Shown piece by piece: positions 6,742-8,652 of a stretch of DNA of 8,652 nucleotides. A model generated the notes under the pieces. It did no database searches. It was not told the origin of the DNA and saw nothing but the letters and a program-made list of their open reading frames with translations. The stretch's first letter is position 1. The number at the start of each line of letters is the position of its first letter. The stretch is taken from contig JAQYER010000141.1 of assembly GCA_028723545.1 (NCBI GenBank), forward strand, positions 1-8,652, given 5' to 3'. The position numbers and the translations under genes were made by a program. Source of the DNA: Caryophanales bacterium (GTDB lineage: Bacteria > Bacillota_I > Bacilli_A > RFN20 > CAG-826).

Positions 6742-6769
6742 AGTATAGACTCAAATATAAATAATTCAA
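6742..6769 (-). promoter_or_regulatory. Promoter of the ATP-grasp gene, predicting a leaderless transcript
   Basis: On the - strand, TTGAAT (6764-6769, four of six) and TATACT (6742-6747, five of six) are separated by 16 bases. The -10 box ends six bases (TTTAAT) before the ATG of the ATP-grasp gene, so the transcript should begin at the start codon. This is the same geometry as at the nrdG and membrane-protein genes. Confidence 0.6.
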
Positions 6770-6843
6770 AATAAGAAATAACACACGATGGATATAAATG
6801 AATAAATACACTACAAAAACACACCAAATTATAACAAAATAAT

Positions 6844-6859
6844 AGTTAACCAAGTTAAC
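6844..6859. repeat. Tandem AGTTAAC boxes, possible operator
   Basis: AGTTAAC occurs at 6844-6850 and again at 6853-6859, spaced nine bases start to start. Because GTTAAC is itself a palindrome, the pair is both a direct and an inverted repeat (GTTAAC-CAA-GTTAAC). It lies in the middle of the 263-bp divergent intergenic region. The same half-site returns as TTAAC/GTTAA in the larger palindrome downstream. A regulator site is inferred, not shown. Confidence 0.4.
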
Positions 6860-6892
6860 AAATGTATAACAATATAACGAACTAATATAATA

Positions 6893-6914
6893 TTACTTAA
6901 CTTTAGTTAAGTAA
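6893..6914. repeat. Perfect 22-bp palindrome upstream of the Ig-like lipoprotein promoter
   Basis: TTACTTAACT (6893-6902) is followed by TT and by AGTTAAGTAA (6905-6914), its exact reverse complement. The element ends six bases before the proposed -35 box of the downstream lipoprotein gene, a position typical of activator sites. It also contains the TTAAC/GTTAA half-sites of the tandem boxes. It is followed by A-rich rather than T-rich sequence on the + strand, and no gene ends nearby on that strand, so a terminator is unlikely. Confidence 0.5.
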
Positions 6915-6920
6915 AAATAT

Positions 6921-6949
6921 TTGAGAAACATATTGATTATTTGTGTAAT
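6921..6949 (+). promoter_or_regulatory. Promoter of the large Ig-like lipoprotein gene
   Basis: TTGAGA (6921-6926) and TGTAAT (6944-6949) each match five of six consensus bases and are separated by exactly 17 bases. Transcription would start near 6956, leaving a leader of about 43 bases with a Shine-Dalgarno sequence. An alternative -10, TATAAA at 6954-6959, has no good -35 at normal spacing. Confidence 0.55.
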
Positions 6950-6977
6950 TTTTTATAAAATATTATCACTAATTTTT

Positions 6978-6985
6978 GAAAGGAG
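6978..6985 (+). promoter_or_regulatory. Ribosome binding site of the Ig-like lipoprotein gene, with long spacing
   Basis: GAAAGGAG (6978-6985) is a strong Shine-Dalgarno sequence, but 13 bases separate it from the ATG at 6999, longer than the usual 5-9. No in-frame ATG, GTG or TTG lies closer with a plausible signal peptide, and the MNKK start is exactly right for a lipoprotein signal. The ATG is therefore kept. Confidence 0.75.
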
Positions 6986-6998
6986 AAAAATAGTAATT

Positions 6999-8652
6999 AT
7001 GAATAAAAAATTATTACTTAGCTTAGCTGTCGTAAGTACGCTTGGCTTAACAGGACTTGCTGGATGTAATTCATCTTCTACAGGTCCAACTTTACCTCCA
7101 ACTGTTACAGTTGAACCAATTAGTGATATTGAAATTGTAAAACCAAATGAAGATATTCTCGTTGGTGAAATCATTAATTTAGACACATATGTTACAGTTG
7201 TTGGTGGTAGTGATCCAAAAGGATATACTGTCAAAGTTCGCCCTGCATCAAAAGATATTGTTTCTGTTGAAGGACACACATTAACTGTATTAAAAGAAGG
7301 ACCAATTAACTTAATTGTTGAAGCTGGTGATGAAACCGCGATTATTAACTGGGAAGCAATTTCATCAATTAAATCACAGTATAAGAAAGCCACTTCAGGA
7401 ATTGATAAAAATTATGCATTAATTGATGTTGGCTTCAATTCTTCGAAACAACTCGTTTTGACTGGTGAAGGATGTGTCCATAATGAAAATTATTTCTATA
7501 GTTATGGTTATGATTCTAGCAAAAACCCAATAGGCGAAGGAATGATTTTATTAGGAGATGGTAACATCTATGATTTTACCGGCACAAAAAATACTTGTGA
7601 AGGATTTGAAGTTCTTCCTGGACCAACAGCAGGCTATAATTGGGATTATTATTTCGTTAATATGGGATTCTCTCCAACATATGATTATGTTGAAACTGTA
7701 ACTGAAACTTTAGAAGACGGAAGTGAATATTCATATTTATGCATCGATAGTTCAGTTCCTGCTCCATCAGGCATGGAAGACTATGCTCACAATATGGCTG
7801 ACTATGTCTTATTAACTTTATGGGGATTTAGTTTACAAAGACAAAGTGATAGCGTAAAAGCAGATTTCGATCTTGATACTATTACTGTTTATATTGAAAA
7901 TCTTGGCGATGAAGAAGCTCCATTATATTCATTTATGGTCATGTGTGATGGCTCTGCTAAAGGTCAATATGCTGGAGGACCTGTAGTTCTTACTTGGAGC
8001 ATTCTTTCTGCCGAACCAGAAGATTATCAAATTCCAGTTATTGAACAATATCTTGAAGCTGGCACAACACCAGATCCAATTGCTATCACAGAAGTTACAT
8101 CATTCGCTAGTGCAATTTCAACTGCAACAAGCTACACAATGACTTCTGTATATCAATCAATTTCAACTGAAGATAACAAAACTATTCTTACAGAAGGCAA
8201 AGTTATGGCTGGAACAACTGTAACTCATGTTGATGCAGTAAATAAAATTGTTTCTAACACATATACAAACGGTTCATACTCAGAACAATTTGGCTATGCT
8301 GAAAAAGACGGAACAGTCTATTTCTATCAACCATCAGAAGATGATCCATCAACATTCGCTGTTGAAGCAGTATCTGGTGTAACATTTGATCAAATCCTTG
8401 CTGCTGTCGGAGCGTCTTCATGGGCTAGTGTTGGAACAACTGGATTAGTCGCTTCTAAAAGACAAGAAGCTGAAACAGAGGTAGCAATTGCATTAACTGA
8501 TCAAAGCGATGCTTGTGCATTTGTAACTAACCTTATTGCAACAGTCCCATTATATGGTAAAACTTGCGCAGATAATCTTTTTGATGAAGAAACTGGTAAG
8601 CATTATGGAAAAAACGCTGATATGGTATGGAAAGTTACAAATGACTTATCAT
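6999..8652 (+). CDS. Large surface lipoprotein with bacterial Ig-like domain, 3'-truncated by window
   Basis: The frame is open for 551 codons to the window end, so the C-terminus is missing. It begins MNKKLLLSLAVVS and carries the lipobox LAG-C23, so it should be exported and lipid-anchored. A short Ser/Thr/Pro-rich spacer (24-36) leads to a bacterial Ig-like segment (about 37-115), with the typical pattern of a hydrophobic start, 'V.VGEIINL', 'DIVSVEGHTLTVLKEG' and 'INLIVEAG'. Two segments, about 120-200 and about 365-450, share a layout: a helix, a short beta pair, then 'LTGEG' or 'LTEGK', then Tyr-rich strands. They may be diverged copies of one domain. Several cysteines are present in the mature part. 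Composition is Asp/Glu/Thr-rich and low in Lys, as in surface proteins. I do not recognise a catalytic family; adhesion or substrate binding is possible but unproven. The gene has its own promoter and leader, and is divergent from the ATP-grasp gene. Confidence 0.85.
   Translation, partial: MNKKLLLSLAVVSTLGLTGLAGCNSSSTGPTLPPTVTVEPISDIEIVKPNEDILVGEIINLDTYVTVVGGSDPKGYTVKVRPASKDIVSVEGHTLTVLKEGPINLIVEAGDETAIINWEAISSIKSQYKKATSGIDKNYALIDVGFNSSKQLVLTGEGCVHNENYFYSYGYDSSKNPIGEGMILLGDGNIYDFTGTKNTCEGFEVLPGPTAGYNWDYYFVNMGFSPTYDYVETVTETLEDGSEYSYLCIDSSVPAPSGMEDYAHNMADYVLLTLWGFSLQRQSDSVKADFDLDTITVYIENLGDEEAPLYSFMVMCDGSAKGQYAGGPVVLTWSILSAEPEDYQIPVIEQYLEAGTTPDPIAITEVTSFASAISTATSYTMTSVYQSISTEDNKTILTEGKVMAGTTVTHVDAVNKIVSNTYTNGSYSEQFGYAEKDGTVYFYQPSEDDPSTFAVEAVSGVTFDQILAAVGASSWASVGTTGLVASKRQEAETEVAIALTDQSDACAFVTNLIATVPLYGKTCADNLFDEETGKHYGKNADMVWKVTNDLS

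Noticed and set aside
6886..6891. TATAAT as the main -10 box of the Ig-like lipoprotein gene
   Set aside because: No -35-like sequence lies 16-18 bases upstream (the position reads TGTATA), while TTGAGA-N17-TGTAAT closer to the gene is much better.
6736..6998. Small gene, tRNA or riboswitch in the 263-bp intergenic region
   Set aside because: The longest ATG-initiated frames are a few codons. No cloverleaf or GC-rich structured element was seen, only promoters and AT-rich repeats.
6953..7393. 146-codon reading frame on the - strand
   Set aside because: It is antisense to the Ig-like lipoprotein, whose + frame has a signal peptide, lipobox and Shine-Dalgarno sequence. Its translation is low-complexity Ser/Thr/Ile/Val and matches nothing.
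1..8652. Mollicute-type code with TGA as tryptophan
   Set aside because: Tryptophan is always TGG in the conserved positions and all genes end in TAA without in-frame TGA, so nothing supports reassignment.

Overview
The window is AT-rich (roughly 30% G+C by eye) and carries six protein genes, two of them cut by the window edges. Every complete gene ends in TAA. Tryptophan is written TGG and no in-frame TGA occurs, so the standard bacterial code fits. The oxygen-sensitive class III ribonucleotide reductase, the Gram-positive style lipoproteins and the base composition together suggest an anaerobic low-GC Bacillota, possibly an uncultured Mollicutes/Erysipelotrichia-like gut lineage. That placement is inference.

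Region 1 (1-3372) is an anaerobic dNTP-synthesis module. It opens inside nrdD, the class III (glycyl radical) ribonucleotide reductase of the thioredoxin-dependent Thermotoga/Neisseria bacilliformis type. This NrdD carries a glutaredoxin-like CPNC domain fused to its C-terminus. One base after its stop begins a thioredoxin-reductase-like flavoprotein that keeps the FAD site and the CxxC but has lost the usual NADPH-binding signatures. nrdG, encoding the radical SAM activase, lies convergently and overlaps the flavoprotein gene by 4 bp. A strong hairpin plus U-tract terminator for the nrdD operon sits inside the 3' end of nrdG. It uses G-U pairs that should make it work on one strand only. The likely electron path is donor (ferredoxin or another non-NADPH source?) to flavoprotein to fused redoxin to NrdD active site.

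Region 2 (3373-6735) looks like cell-surface polysaccharide functions. A polytopic membrane protein resembling O-antigen ligase/polymerase overlaps by 8 bp with an unrecognised lipoprotein. Convergent to these, with stop codons directly abutting, is an ATP-grasp protein of the TupA-like family.

Region 3 (6736-8652) is a 263-bp intergenic stretch with operator-like repeats and two divergent promoters. It is followed by a large Ig-like surface lipoprotein that runs off the end of the window.

Three genes (nrdG, the membrane protein and the ATP-grasp gene) have a good -10 box ending only 6-8 bases before the start codon and no Shine-Dalgarno sequence, which predicts leaderless mRNAs. The last lipoprotein and the coupled lipoprotein have Shine-Dalgarno sequences instead. 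No tRNA, rRNA, CRISPR array, transposase or other mobile element was seen. No gene-free stretch exceeds 300 bases.
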